Shown in pieces: positions 9,652 to 18,253 of a DNA stretch of 64,000 bases. Under the pieces are notes generated by a model. The model was given only the letters and a program-made list of their open reading frames with translations. It did no database searches and was not told where the DNA came from. Source of the DNA: Sulfurospirillum multivorans DSM 12446 (GTDB lineage Bacteria; Campylobacterota; Campylobacteria; Campylobacterales; Sulfurospirillaceae). Position 1 is the stretch's first letter, and each line of letters begins with the position of its first letter. A program made the translations under genes and the position numbers. The DNA lies in contig NZ_CP007201.1 in assembly GCF_000568815.1 (NCBI RefSeq), positions 124,001 through 188,000 of the forward strand. Reading direction: 5' to 3'.

Positions 9652-11469
9652 ATGATGAATGATGTTATAGCCTACAAAGATGGCGCCCTTATCATCGACA
9701 CCCAAACCGCTGCTGTTTCCTCAAAGACTTACGAAGACAAAATCTTATTTGACAACTCTAAAGAGGCTCTTGAAGTGATTCGTCACTCCTGTGCACACTT
9801 AATGGCTCAAGCCATCAAAGCGCTGTATAAAGATACACAATTTTTTGTTGGACCGGTCATTGAAGACGGTTTTTACTACGATTTTCGTGTGAATGAAAAG
9901 ATCGGTGATGCTGATCTTAAAGAGATCGAGAAAAAGATGGCAGAACTTGCTAATGCCAAGTTACCCATTGAAAAAAGTTATACGACAAAAACGGCTGTTA
10001 TTAAACATTTTGAACACGATGATCTGAAACAAGAAGTGTTGCTTCGCATCCCTGATGGTGAAGTTTCCATCTACAAACAAGGGGATTTTGAAGATTTATG
10101 TCGTGGCCCTCACGTTCCAAATACCAAATATCTTAGATTTTTTAAATTGATCAAAGTCGCGGGTGCTTACCTTGGCGGTGATGAAAAACGTGAGATGCTG
10201 ACACGCATCTACGGTATAGCTTTTGCAGATAAAGAGAGTCTCAAAGATTATGTAACCATGATTGAAGAGGCGAAGAAGCGCGATCATCGTAAAATCGGTA
10301 ATGAACTTAAACTCTTTACCTTTGATGATGAAGTAGGCGCAGGACTTCCTATTTGGTTACCTAATGGTGGAAAATTAAGAAGCAAATTAGAGCAACTTTT
10401 ATTCAAAGCGCATAGACAACGTGGTTACTTGCCTGTACGTGGTCCTGAGATTTTGAAATCAGAAGCGTGGAAAATTAGCGGGCATTATCAAAATTACGGT
10501 GAAAACATGTATTTTACAGTAATTGATGAAACAGAATATGGTATTAAACCGATGAACTGCTTAGGCCATATAAAAGTGTTCCAAAGTGAAGTCAGAAGTT
10601 ACCGTGATTTACCGCTGAAGTTCTTTGAGTACGGTGTTGTTCATCGTCATGAAAAAAGTGGAGTACTTCATGGACTCTTTAGGGTTCGTGAATTTACGCA
10701 AGATGATGCACATATTTTCTGTACACCGGATCAAATTAAAGAGAACGTTTTAGAAATTTTAAGTTTTGTCGATTCTATTATGAAGACTTTTGGATTTAAG
10801 TACGAGATGGAGATCTCCACACGTCCTGAAAAATCAATCGGCGATGAAAAATACTGGATAGCAGCAACAGAAGGGCTTAAAAACGCGTTAGATGAAAATG
10901 GCATCCATTACGGTATTGATGAAGGTGGAGGAGCGTTCTATGGTCCTAAAATTGACATCAAAATTACCGATGCGCTTAAACGTAAATGGCAATGTGGTAC
11001 TATTCAAGTTGATTTTAATTTGCCTGAGCGTTTTGATATCTCGTATGTGGATGCCAACAATGAACATGCGCGCCCCGTAATGCTCCATCGTGCCATTTTA
11101 GGTTCATTTGAGCGTTTTATTGGTATTTTGATTGAGCACACCTCTGGTGAGTTTCCATTCTTTATAGCGCCAATTCAAGCGGTGATTATTCCTATTTCTG
11201 ATGCGCATTTGGATTATGCGAAAACATTAGCCAATGCATTGATGGCTGAAGGAATTGACGTTGAGGTCTCTTCTAAAAATGAGAGTCTGAATAAACGTAT
11301 TCGTAACGCTGAAACCATGCGTGTACCGATGATTTTGGTGATTGGTGATGCCGAAGTTGAAGGACAGAGCGTTGCAGTGAGAGATAGACGCGAAAGAATA
11401 CAGTATAATTTGACAAAAGAAGCATTAATATCAAATATGAAGGATAAACTTAGTGAGGTACACTTTTGA
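9652..11469 (+). CDS. thrS: Threonyl-tRNA synthetase
   Basis: ThrRS charges tRNA-Thr. The open frame runs back through the tRNA, but the real start is the ATG at 9652 (or the adjacent ATG at 9655) behind AAAAGGA. The 605-residue protein lacks the usual N-terminal TGS domain and begins almost directly with the editing domain (HSCAH near residue 44). Class II catalytic motifs include PMNCLGH near residue 300, with Leu where Pro is usual, and [15 protein letters not shown] near residue 345. The C-terminal anticodon-binding domain is present. TGS-less ThrRS is known in this phylum. It overlaps infC by 4 bp. Confidence 0.95.
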   Translation: MMNDVIAYKDGALIIDTQTAAVSSKTYEDKILFDNSKEALEVIRHSCAHLMAQAIKALYKDTQFFVGPVIEDGFYYDFRVNEKIGDADLKEIEKKMAELANAKLPIEKSYTTKTAVIKHFEHDDLKQEVLLRIPDGEVSIYKQGDFEDLCRGPHVPNTKYLRFFKLIKVAGAYLGGDEKREMLTRIYGIAFADKESLKDYVTMIEEAKKRDHRKIGNELKLFTFDDEVGAGLPIWLPNGGKLRSKLEQLLFKAHRQRGYLPVRGPEILKSEAWKISGHYQNYGENMYFTVIDETEYGIKPMNCLGHIKVFQSEVRSYRDLPLKFFEYGVVHRHEKSGVLHGLFRVREFTQDDAHIFCTPDQIKENVLEILSFVDSIMKTFGFKYEMEISTRPEKSIGDEKYWIAATEGLKNALDENGIHYGIDEGGGAFYGPKIDIKITDALKRKWQCGTIQVDFNLPERFDISYVDANNEHARPVMLHRAILGSFERFIGILIEHTSGEFPFFIAPIQAVIIPISDAHLDYAKTLANALMAEGIDVEVSSKNESLNKRIRNAETMRVPMILVIGDAEVEGQSVAVRDRRERIQYNLTKEALISNMKDKLSEVHF

Positions 11470-11981
11470 GTAAAGACAAAGACGTTATGCTAAACGACGA
11501 AATCAGGGCAGCTGAGGTAAGATGTGTTGGCGATGATGGCACACAATATGGCATCATTACCAGAAATGAAGCTCTTGCGAAAGCAGACGAGCTAGGATTA
11601 GATCTCGTTTTAATTGCACCTGATGCAAAACCACCTGTTTGTAAAATTATGAACTATGGTAAGTTTAAGTATCAACAAGAAAAGAAGTTAAAAGAAGCGC
11701 GTAAAAATCAGAAAATTATTGAGATCAAAGAGATCAAACTTTCTGTTAAAATTGCGGCGAATGATGTTAACTATAAAGTCAAACATGCTAGAGAATTTCT
11801 AGAAGAGGGTAAACATGTTCGTTTTAGGGTTTTCCTAAAAGGGCGTGAGATGTCTAATCCAGAGATTGGTGAGCAGGTTTTAGAGACTCTTTGGCCACTC
11901 ATAGAAGATATCGCCGAACGCGAGAAAGCGCCAAAGCTTGAAGGACGTTATATTAATATGCTGGTGACTCCTAAAAAGTAA
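11466..11981 (+). CDS. infC: Translation initiation factor IF-3
   Basis: IF-3 checks initiator tRNA and start codon on the 30S subunit. The likely start is TTG at 11466, overlapping the thrS stop; it gives [19 protein letters not shown], matching relatives. An ATG at 11490 would remove the first eight residues. An unusual infC start codon fits the known autoregulation of infC, in which IF-3 discriminates against its own non-canonical initiation codon, although here the codon is TTG rather than ATT. Motifs include [16 protein letters not shown] and [13 protein letters not shown]. 171 residues. Confidence 0.93.
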   Translation: MSKDKDVMLNDEIRAAEVRCVGDDGTQYGIITRNEALAKADELGLDLVLIAPDAKPPVCKIMNYGKFKYQQEKKLKEARKNQKIIEIKEIKLSVKIAANDVNYKVKHAREFLEEGKHVRFRVFLKGREMSNPEIGEQVLETLWPLIEDIAEREKAPKLEGRYINMLVTPKK

Positions 11982-12013
11982 CTCCAGTTTATCGCAATCT
12001 TTCCACTCTTTTA

Positions 12014-12068
12014 ATCCCCTCTAAGGAAAATTAAGCTATTATAGCCGTTTTCTAACGCTAGAGGGGAT
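12014..12068 (+). promoter_or_regulatory. Inverted repeat bracketing a promoter-like sequence before rpmI
   Basis: A perfect 10-bp inverted repeat (ATCCCCTCTA at 12014-12023, TAGAGGGGAT at 12059-12068) surrounds CTATTATAG, which resembles a -10 element. The left arm is followed by AGGAAA and the right by TTTCCT, giving an alternative pairing. It may be a leader RNA controlling rpmI/rplT or an operator pair; the position before the r-protein genes fits autogenous control by L20, which is inference. Confidence 0.5.
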
Positions 12069-12108
12069 ATTTCCTCATTAGATTTTAGAATAATCACAAG
12101 GAGTAAGC

Positions 12109-12303
12109 ATGCCGAAAATGAAAACGGTACGCGGTGCAGCCAAACGCTTTAGAGCAGGTAAGAACAGAATCAAAAGAGGCGCTGCCTTTAGAAGTCATAT
12201 TCTTACTAAAAAACCATCGAAAAGAATGCGTGGTTTGAAAGTCGCTAAAACAGTTGATGCACGCGATGAGAAGTCCGTTAAATTAATGCTTTGTAAAGCG
12301 TAA
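12109..12303 (+). CDS. rpmI: 50S ribosomal protein L35
   Basis: A 64-residue basic protein beginning [19 protein letters not shown], the standard L35 N-terminus, preceded by an AAGGAG ribosome-binding site. Gene order infC-rpmI-rplT is the conserved bacterial order. Confidence 0.95.
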   Translation: MPKMKTVRGAAKRFRAGKNRIKRGAAFRSHILTKKPSKRMRGLKVAKTVDARDEKSVKLMLCKA

Positions 12304-12344
12304 TTTAAAAAGAGTTTTTGACAAGAGTCATTCACCCAACATGT

Positions 12345-12393
12345 AATGTTCCCCTCATTATGAGGGCAAGTTCCCCCGCGGGACACCGACATT
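12345..12393 (+). ncRNA. Structured rpmI-rplT spacer (candidate r-protein autoregulatory element)
   Basis: An outer stem AATGT (12345-12349) / ACATT (12389-12393) encloses two hairpins: CCCTC/GAGGG (12352-12366) and GTTCC/GGGAC (12370-12384). The three-way-junction layout just upstream of rplT suggests an L20-responsive or RNA-processing element. In E. coli and Bacillus the L20-binding leaders lie upstream of rpmI or infC, so this placement would differ. Confidence 0.45.
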
Positions 12394-12417
12394 GATTTAT
12401 TTGGTCAAGGAGACACC

Positions 12418-12771
12418 ATGGCAAGAGTAAAAACAGGTATCGTCAGAAGAAGACGTCACAAGAAAATTTTAAAGATGGCAAGAGGCTTCTTTAGTGGAAG
12501 AAGAAAACACTTTAGAAAAGCGAAAGAGCAAATAGAGAGAAGTTTAGTTTATGCATTCCGTGATCGAAGACAAAAGAAAAGAGATTTTAGAAGACTTTGG
12601 ATCACACGTATCAATGCAGCATGTAGACTTAACGACATTAGCTACTCACGCTTCATCAATGCCCTAAACAAAGCAAATATTGATTTAGACAGAAAGATTC
12701 TTGCAGATATGGCGATGAATGACCCTGAAGCCTTTGCAACCGTTGTAAAACAAGCAAAAGCAGCGATTTAA
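12418..12771 (+). CDS. rplT: 50S ribosomal protein L20
   Basis: A 117-residue basic protein beginning [24 protein letters not shown] with the family motif [21 protein letters not shown] near residue 49. L20 is essential for early 50S assembly and represses its own operon in well-studied bacteria. AAGGAGACACC precedes the ATG. Confidence 0.96.
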   Translation: MARVKTGIVRRRRHKKILKMARGFFSGRRKHFRKAKEQIERSLVYAFRDRRQKKRDFRRLWITRINAACRLNDISYSRFINALNKANIDLDRKILADMAMNDPEAFATVVKQAKAAI

Positions 12772-12783
12772 TACCTCTACACA

Positions 12784-12821
12784 CTAGATGGTGGTTTAAC
12801 CATCATCTAGCCCCTTTTTTT
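12784..12821 (+). terminator. Intrinsic terminator of the thrS-infC-rpmI-rplT operon
   Basis: An 11-bp stem (CTAGATGGTGG / CCATCATCTAG, with one G-T pair) and a short loop are followed by CCCC and seven T residues, 13 bp after the rplT stop. Confidence 0.9.
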
Positions 12822-12949
12822 ACCTTCACTTTTTTATTCCACTATCCAGACTTGTTTTGTAAATAAGAAGTAATGAAGATATAAAAAATAACTATTGCAG
12901 TATTGAAAAAGTGTGTAAGGAAAAAGTTTCCTTACACACTTTACTCTTT

Positions 12950-14317
12950 CTAAGGTTGGACATCACTTTTTTTAGGATAGATAAAAATCGTATGTCGTTC
13001 TACAATGATGGTCTCTTTTGCATCAACGGCAAAGGCTTTCACCGTAATAGGAAGATCCTCGCCTTCGACTTTAAGCTCTTTAGGCACAGAAACGAGAATC
13101 ACAACTTTTTTGACTTTTTCACCCGCTTTGAGTAAAAAAGGCTCGCTTGGTTTCTCTATTTTTATATCATTATTGGAAATGTCAAAATAATAAAGATGGT
13201 CTTTTGAATCCGTATTTTGAAACAAGAAGGTATAGACATTTTCAACAGTTTTACCATCGTCTGCCATTTTGTAAAGTTGGCTGGTACGGTTAATATTTAA
13301 GAGCATATACTCTTTTTGCGTTCCCATAGCAAAAAGTCCGATAAGCGCAATACTTAGCGCCACCATATAGGCAATGGTTCTAAAGCGGAAATATTGTGTT
13401 TTAACACCTTTTTCTGCCGCATTATAGCTTGTCCATGTGATCAGAGACGTTTTACCTAATTTTTCCATCACTGGAGTACACGCATCCGCACACTCTAAAC
13501 AGTTGATACACTCTAATTGCATACCTTTACGAATATCAATATGCGTTGGACAGACGCGAACACATGCTTCGCACCCTGTACAGTCATCGGTTGCCAAAGG
13601 AGGTTTGCTTCCGAGTTTGTGACCTTTTTCATCGTAAATCTTTCCACCACGCTTTTCATCATAAATGGTTTGGATGGTATTTTCATCAAAGAGTGCGGAT
13701 TGAATACGTGCATAAGGGCAAATATAGACACAAAAATTTTCTTTAAGCGTAACAACATCGTACACTAAAAAAGCAGTGATACCTATCAAAAAGCCATACA
13801 TAATGCTATTATCAAGAGGGTTTTGAAGGTAAACAAAAAAGTCTTCTGGTGGAATAAAATACCACAAGAAGTTCGATGCTGCGAGCAATGCTAAACAGGC
13901 CCAAATGACCACTGCTACAAAGCGTTTTAGTATTTGACCCTCGGGCTCTTTTTGTTTATTATGAATATTTTTTCGGATTCCTAGGAGTTGTGTCTGGATG
14001 AGATCGCGAAAAATAACTCTGAAAATGGTTTGGGGACATGACCAGCCGCACCAAACTCTACCACCAAGGGTGGTGATAAAAAAGATGCCTAAGAAAAAGA
14101 GCATGATAACAAAAGGCATTAAATAAAGTTCTTGCATATCAAAAGCAGTAAAAAAAAGATTTAACTGTTTTTTGTCAAAACTCAGTAAAAAAAAGTGTTT
14201 CCCCTCTATGGTAATAAATGGCAAAATCAGTGCAATAAGTGTAATGATGCCAAAAACAACATAGCGTTTTATCCTATAATAGATTGGTTGTGTTGAACAA
14301 TCGCTATTACAATTCAT
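12950..14317 (-). CDS. ccoG: Cytochrome oxidase accessory protein CcoG (RdxA/FixG)
   Basis: CcoG is a membrane ferredoxin-like protein that reduces copper for cbb3-type oxidase assembly. The 455-residue protein has N-terminal membrane helices, CGWSCPQTIF near residue 90, a [4Fe-4S] ferredoxin motif CTGCEACVRVCP near residue 248 and CINCLECADACTPVM near residue 270, then a further helix near residue 317 and a periplasmic Ig-like C-terminus. Its start overlaps the stop of the recombinase-like gene by 11 bp, so both should come from one transcript. In C. jejuni the homologue also neighbours rpsU. Confidence 0.93.
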   Translation of the reverse strand: MNCNSDCSTQPIYYRIKRYVVFGIITLIALILPFITIEGKHFFLLSFDKKQLNLFFTAFDMQELYLMPFVIMLFFLGIFFITTLGGRVWCGWSCPQTIFRVIFRDLIQTQLLGIRKNIHNKQKEPEGQILKRFVAVVIWACLALLAASNFLWYFIPPEDFFVYLQNPLDNSIMYGFLIGITAFLVYDVVTLKENFCVYICPYARIQSALFDENTIQTIYDEKRGGKIYDEKGHKLGSKPPLATDDCTGCEACVRVCPTHIDIRKGMQLECINCLECADACTPVMEKLGKTSLITWTSYNAAEKGVKTQYFRFRTIAYMVALSIALIGLFAMGTQKEYMLLNINRTSQLYKMADDGKTVENVYTFLFQNTDSKDHLYYFDISNNDIKIEKPSEPFLLKAGEKVKKVVILVSVPKELKVEGEDLPITVKAFAVDAKETIIVERHTIFIYPKKSDVQP

Positions 14318-15005
14318 GGTGTAATCCTTCTGGTTGATCTATGATTTGCGTAATGAGTGAGCACTCTTTCGCGGTTTGAGCTTTCGTAAGTGTTAGTGGT
14401 CGTTGACGAGGAGATTGAAGTAAGGTTGCTTTTGCTTTAACAAGTTCTTTTAAGCCTCTTGAATTGACATAATCTTTTAAAGACGTACGGCTTACATGTA
14501 AGATTTTTGCAATCTCACTAATGGACGTGCGATTTTCAAGCAGTTCAATCACTTGAGGACGATACGCATCAAATTTGGATTTGGACATACGCCCTTTTGG
14601 TCTTCCTTGCGCTTTTTCTTTGTCCAATTTTTTATTGAACTCGCGTTGTTTTACCAGAAGATCCAGTAAGACTAAGGGTTTTGAGTCAACATGAATACAG
14701 GCATTTGCATCGGCAATGTGTATCGAAATGGAACGTGTTAGCAAGCACTCAAATACTTTGACTAATTCTTCCACATTGTTGGAAAAGGTTGATAGATCAA
14801 AAATGATAATATGATCATTTTTGGAAAGTGATCGTAAAAAACCTTTAAACTCTTTACGCTCTTCTAACTCCAACGTAGAATCGGAGTTCTCAATCTCTGT
14901 TGTATCGATTTTGAGATCGTGATGATGAGCGTACTTCATGATCTGTTTTTGCTGAACAATGATGGGAGCATCATCGCTTCTGTTTTTTAAAAGGACAATA
15001 TTCAT
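14307..15005 (-). CDS. Degenerate serine-recombinase-fold protein with HTH (probable regulator)
   Basis: The 232-residue protein follows the layout of small resolvase/invertase proteins. Residues 1-115 form the catalytic-like domain, a GRPKGR linker lies near residue 136, and an HTH (SISEIAKILHVSRTSLKDY) near residue 160. Ser10 is present, but the segment that should read D-R-x-x-R is FDLSTFSNN, so both catalytic arginines are missing, and the R-V-S motif at residues 8-10 reads N-R-S. It therefore probably binds DNA without recombining it. It overlaps ccoG and lies directly behind a large palindromic site, suggesting autoregulation and control of ccoG. A TTACATGTAA copy falls in the HTH. Confidence 0.75.
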   Translation of the reverse strand: MNIVLLKNRSDDAPIIVQQKQIMKYAHHHDLKIDTTEIENSDSTLELEERKEFKGFLRSLSKNDHIIIFDLSTFSNNVEELVKVFECLLTRSISIHIADANACIHVDSKPLVLLDLLVKQREFNKKLDKEKAQGRPKGRMSKSKFDAYRPQVIELLENRTSISEIAKILHVSRTSLKDYVNSRGLKELVKAKATLLQSPRQRPLTLTKAQTAKECSLITQIIDQPEGLHHEL

Positions 15006-15050
15006 AAAAATGTCACCTTTTTATCATTTATATAAACGAAAGTATACAGA

Positions 15051-15095
15051 TATTGACGTAGAAAGTCAATATAAAATTGAATTTCTACGTCAATA
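15051..15095. promoter_or_regulatory. Nested palindromic operator upstream of the recombinase-like gene/ccoG operon
   Basis: Outer 14-bp arms TATTGACGTAGAAA (15051-15064) and TTTCTACGTCAATA (15082-15095) form a perfect inverted repeat. Inside it, ATTGAC (15052) and GTCAAT (15065) make one 6-7-6 dyad, and ATTGAA (15076) with GTCAAT (15089) makes a second, their starts 24 bp apart. This looks like two adjacent protein-binding dyads arranged symmetrically. It lies 46 bp upstream of the recombinase-like start and about 110 bp before rpsU. The cognate protein is inferred to be the recombinase-like regulator. Confidence 0.75.
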
Positions 15096-15207
15096 TTCAT
15101 AATAATATAGTATTAGTATAAAAGTAATAAGTTGTTTTAAGCTTACATGTAAAAAGAGTTGGCTAAAATGCAACCCTAAATTCATCCAGAAAGGTGGTGG
15201 ATAGAGT

Positions 15208-15420
15208 ATGCCAGGAATTAAAGTACATCCTAACGATTCGTTTGACGAAGCGTATAGAAAGTTTAAAAAACAAGTTGATCGTAACCTAGTTGTAACCGAA
15301 GTGCGTGCAAGACGTTTCTATGAAACAGCAACCGAAAAACGCAAAAAAGATAAAATTAGTGCGCGCAAAAAACAGTTGAAAAGACTTTATATGCTTCGCC
15401 GTTACGAGTCGAGACTCTAA
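15208..15420 (+). CDS. rpsU: 30S ribosomal protein S21
   Basis: A 70-residue basic protein with [20 protein letters not shown] and the arginine/lysine-rich tail [17 protein letters not shown] typical of S21. A strong AAGGTGGTG ribosome-binding site precedes the start. It is divergent from the recombinase-like/ccoG operon. Confidence 0.95.
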   Translation: MPGIKVHPNDSFDEAYRKFKKQVDRNLVVTEVRARRFYETATEKRKKDKISARKKQLKRLYMLRRYESRL

Positions 15421-15428
15421 CACACACA

Positions 15429-15460
15429 GCCAAGAAGTTAGCTTCTTGGCTTCTTCTCTT
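15429..15460 (+). terminator. Intrinsic terminator of rpsU
   Basis: A perfect 9-bp stem (GCCAAGAAG / CTTCTTGGC) with a TTAG loop is followed by TTCTTCTCTT, 8 bp after the rpsU stop. Confidence 0.8.
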
Positions 15461-15553
15461 CACTCTCCAAAAAACTTTCTCAAAATAAACTAAACAAACC
15501 TATGATAACATGAATGCAAATATATTTCTCTTTGTTAGCAAAAGGGTCACAAG

Positions 15554-16273
15554 ATGGATAAAAAACTAACCGTTATTGAGGCGGCAAAGCTTTTAGGCGT
15601 GAGTAAAGAGGCTATCTACAATCGTTTGCGAAGAGGGTCGTTACAAAGCGTTGTTGAAAATGGAGTAAAGTACATTTTACTAACAAAAAATAGTCTCAAA
15701 GAAGGAACGCCTGCGCGCAAAATCCAGAGTCCTACCGAGAGTGCTTATGTTGAGCTTCTTAAACTACAGCTTGAAGAGATGAAGCTTAAAAACGAGAAGC
15801 TAGAAGGAGATAAAGAGCGACTGATTGCCGATAAAGAGCGTTTATTAATCGAATCCAAAGAAAAAATCGAGATGATCTATAAAGAGAGAGATGAACAGCT
15901 CAAAGCCATTCTTACGTTAGCCAATCGCCAAATCGTGCATGCTCCCATAAATGAAACCGTCACAGCGGCTAACGCATCTACGACAGATGCTTCTATGCCA
16001 AAGAGTCCTAGTGAAGACACTTTTTCTTTCGAAGAGGCGGATGTCTTAGATGAAGAGGAAGAGGGTGGTGTTTTGGAAAATAGGTTTGAGGCATACAGTG
16101 ACTGGAGAGATTTGCGCAGTTATCTTAAGGAAAAAGGATTTTCTAAAAAAGAAAAACAGTATATTAGCGATAAAGTAGGTAAAAAAGTAGGTCAGCTGAA
16201 TGATGTGATGGATAAAAATGGCAAACTTTTTATCAAAAAAGGAAAAAAGCTTAAAGAGATATTGGGAGAATAA
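15554..16273 (+). CDS. Excisionase/MerR-like DNA-binding protein with coiled coil
   Basis: The first 55 residues form a helix-turn-helix of the excisionase/MerR type (TVIEAAKLLGVSKEAIYNRLRRG plus a wing). Residues 68-125 are a charged coiled coil (many E/K repeats). Residues 150-180 are acidic, and the basic C-terminus (from about residue 190) carries YLKEKGFSKKEKQYISDKVGKK. The architecture suggests a DNA-binding protein that oligomerises; target and role are unknown. It is followed at 4 bp by the UPF0323 lipoprotein, so they are likely co-transcribed. Confidence 0.75.
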   Translation: MDKKLTVIEAAKLLGVSKEAIYNRLRRGSLQSVVENGVKYILLTKNSLKEGTPARKIQSPTESAYVELLKLQLEEMKLKNEKLEGDKERLIADKERLLIESKEKIEMIYKERDEQLKAILTLANRQIVHAPINETVTAANASTTDASMPKSPSEDTFSFEEADVLDEEEEGGVLENRFEAYSDWRDLRSYLKEKGFSKKEKQYISDKVGKKVGQLNDVMDKNGKLFIKKGKKLKEILGE

Positions 16274-16277
16274 AAAA

Positions 16278-16904
16278 ATGAAGTATATTCGTAAAATTTC
16301 AGACTATATGATTGCCGGAGGCATAGGTGTGCTTGTGATTGCCAGCATGCAAGGGTGCGATCAAAAAGATGAGAATAAAAATGTTCTATCCGATGCCGCT
16401 AAAACACAAGGGGCATTGGTCATTGTCGATGAAAGTGCTACAGGTGAGTATAAAATCGCAGAAGAATACCCAAGCTCAACAACACGGGTCATTGTGCGAA
16501 AGCCCGATGGAAGCGAGCGTATTTTATCGCAAACCGAAATTGATGCACTCGTCAAAGAAGAAGCCGCTAAAATTGATAACAACACATCTGCGCTCACAAA
16601 TCCAAGCATGGGTACAGGTCAAATGGGATTAGGTGGTATTTTACTCTCCAGTATCGCTGGTGCGATGATTGGTAGTTGGATAGGCAATAAACTTTTTAAC
16701 AACCAAAATTTTCAAAATCAACGTGCAGCAACGTATAAATCTCCACAAGCTTACTCACGAAGTACCAGCAGTTTTAACAAACCGATGTCAACATCAGGCA
16801 GCAGTAGCGCTACTAAAAGCAGCGGGTTCTTTGGTTCTTCAGGCTCAAGTAGTGGCTCTTCATCCAGTGGTACTTCAAGTGTACCTAGAAGTTCAGGAAG
16901 TTAA
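16278..16904 (+). CDS. UPF0323-family lipoprotein
   Basis: The ATG at 16278 is chosen because it places a signal sequence with lipobox IASMQGC (Cys27) at the N-terminus; the longer open frame begins inside the upstream gene. The mature 180-residue protein has a glycine-rich helix near residues 118-140 (GLGGILLSSIAGAMIGSWIG) and a Ser/Gly-rich low-complexity tail. It corresponds to C. jejuni Cj0371-type lipoproteins at the same syntenic position. Function unknown; a membrane-anchored periplasmic location is likely. Confidence 0.82.
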   Translation: MKYIRKISDYMIAGGIGVLVIASMQGCDQKDENKNVLSDAAKTQGALVIVDESATGEYKIAEEYPSSTTRVIVRKPDGSERILSQTEIDALVKEEAAKIDNNTSALTNPSMGTGQMGLGGILLSSIAGAMIGSWIGNKLFNNQNFQNQRAATYKSPQAYSRSTSSFNKPMSTSGSSSATKSSGFFGSSGSSSGSSSSGTSSVPRSSGS

Positions 16905-16906
16905 TC

Positions 16907-18085
16907 ATGTTACATGTAGAAAAAATTAAACCTTTAAGCAGAGAATTTTTAGAGTCGATCGGCTTTTACTGGCATACCGATGCCGATCAAACATCGTATG
17001 TTGCGGACGAGCTTGTTCTTGTCAGCAACGATGAAGTGGAAGCGTATTATGAAGCGGCTAACACGCTGTACGATATGTTTGCACAGGCAGGTCAGCATGT
17101 GATCGATAACAATCTTTTTCATGAGCTAAACATCCCTTTTAATTTAGTGGAACTGATCAGAAACTCATGGGCAAATGATGTGCATTGGCATCTGTATGGT
17201 CGTTTTGATTTTGCAGGTGGTGTGGATGGTAAGCCAATTAAACTCATCGAATTTAATGCCGATACACCAACCTCACTTTATGAGACAGCCATTATTCAAT
17301 GGGCAATGCTTAAAGCCAATGGTATGGATGAAGCGAAACAATTCAATACCGTTTTTGAAGCGCTAAAAGAGAATTTTAAACGCCTTGTTGTACTGGGTGG
17401 AAATACAGAAGATTTTGCTGAGTATTACGATGGTTGGAAGATTTTGTTCTCTTCAATTCGCGGAAACATTGAAGATGAAAATACTACACGGTTACTTCAA
17501 ACAGCCGCAAATGAGGCGGGATTTCATACCGATTTTGCGTACGTGGATGAGGTAGGATTTAATGCCGAAGGGATTTTTAAAGAAGATGAAAATTTCGAAT
17601 TTTGGTTTAAATTGATTCCTTGGGAAAATATCGCCATCGAAGAGGGAGATTTAGCTCTTATTTTAGATGAAATTGTGCGAGAGCAAAAAGCGATTATTCT
17701 CAATCCTGCCTATACACTGTTGTTTCAAAGCAAGGCATTTATGAAAATTCTATGGGATCTTTTTCCTAACCATCCGCTATTGTTAGAGACATCGTATGAG
17801 CCACTAAAAGGCAAAAAACAGGTTGAAAAACGGGCGTTTGGACGGGAAGGTGCTAACACGGTTATTTACAATACCGATATGTCTGTTATGGCAAAAGTTG
17901 AGGGTGATTATGGCAATTTTAAACCCATTTACCAAGAATATGTGGAACTTCCCAAAGACAATGAAGGTAAATCCTACCAAGCAGGGGTCTTCTTTGCTTA
18001 TGAAGGGTGTGGTCTTGGTTTTAGAAGAGGAGGGCTCATTATGGAGAATTTCTCCAAATTTGTGGGTCACCGCATTAACGATTAA
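16907..18085 (+). CDS. Glutathionylspermidine synthase-family ATP-grasp protein
   Basis: The 392-residue protein matches the C-terminal (synthetase) half of glutathionylspermidine synthase. It has GRFDFAGG near residue 98 and LIEFNADTPTSLYETA near residue 112, plus a KPxxGREGAN-like segment near residue 310 (RAFGREGANTVIY). It lacks the amidase domain of E. coli Gsp, as is usual for short bacterial relatives, so the real amide product is uncertain. It starts 2 bp after the lipoprotein stop, at an ATG adjoining a TTACATGTAG variant. Confidence 0.82.
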   Translation: MLHVEKIKPLSREFLESIGFYWHTDADQTSYVADELVLVSNDEVEAYYEAANTLYDMFAQAGQHVIDNNLFHELNIPFNLVELIRNSWANDVHWHLYGRFDFAGGVDGKPIKLIEFNADTPTSLYETAIIQWAMLKANGMDEAKQFNTVFEALKENFKRLVVLGGNTEDFAEYYDGWKILFSSIRGNIEDENTTRLLQTAANEAGFHTDFAYVDEVGFNAEGIFKEDENFEFWFKLIPWENIAIEEGDLALILDEIVREQKAIILNPAYTLLFQSKAFMKILWDLFPNHPLLLETSYEPLKGKKQVEKRAFGREGANTVIYNTDMSVMAKVEGDYGNFKPIYQEYVELPKDNEGKSYQAGVFFAYEGCGLGFRRGGLIMENFSKFVGHRIND

Positions 18086-18091
18086 AGTATG

Positions 18092-18229
18092 AGACTTCTT
18101 GCAAAACTTAATTTTGTAAGAAGAAAAAGCACCAAAGGTGCGTGGGCACTCTGCCGAAGAGAACCCAGTGTTAACGTAGTCTTTAGAGCTTTGCTTTAAA
18201 GACGTGTAAAGAGTTCTGCAAGAACTCTA
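18092..18229 (+). repeat. Structured leader-like element, copy A (upstream of yajQ)
   Basis: This fills the spacer before yajQ. It begins AGACTTCTTGCAAAAC, forming a 12-bp hairpin with TTTTGTAAGAAG. It then has a GCACC/GGTGC hairpin, CGTAG, a GTCTTTA/TAAAGAC hairpin and the terminal AGAGTTCT-GCA-AGAACTCT hairpin, ending 24 bp before the yajQ ATG. A diverged copy with the same order of parts lies at 52891-53017 on the minus strand. I see no coding potential. Confidence 0.7.
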
Positions 18230-18253
18230 TTGATAAGATTATAAGGAGAAAAA

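Noticed and set aside
14307-15005. Functional site-specific recombinase or invertible element
   Set aside because: Catalytic arginines are missing, and the nearby palindrome flanks no invertible gene segment.
18092-18229. tRNA-like or known riboswitch identity for the structured element
   Set aside because: No cloverleaf, CCA or riboswitch consensus that I recognise is present.
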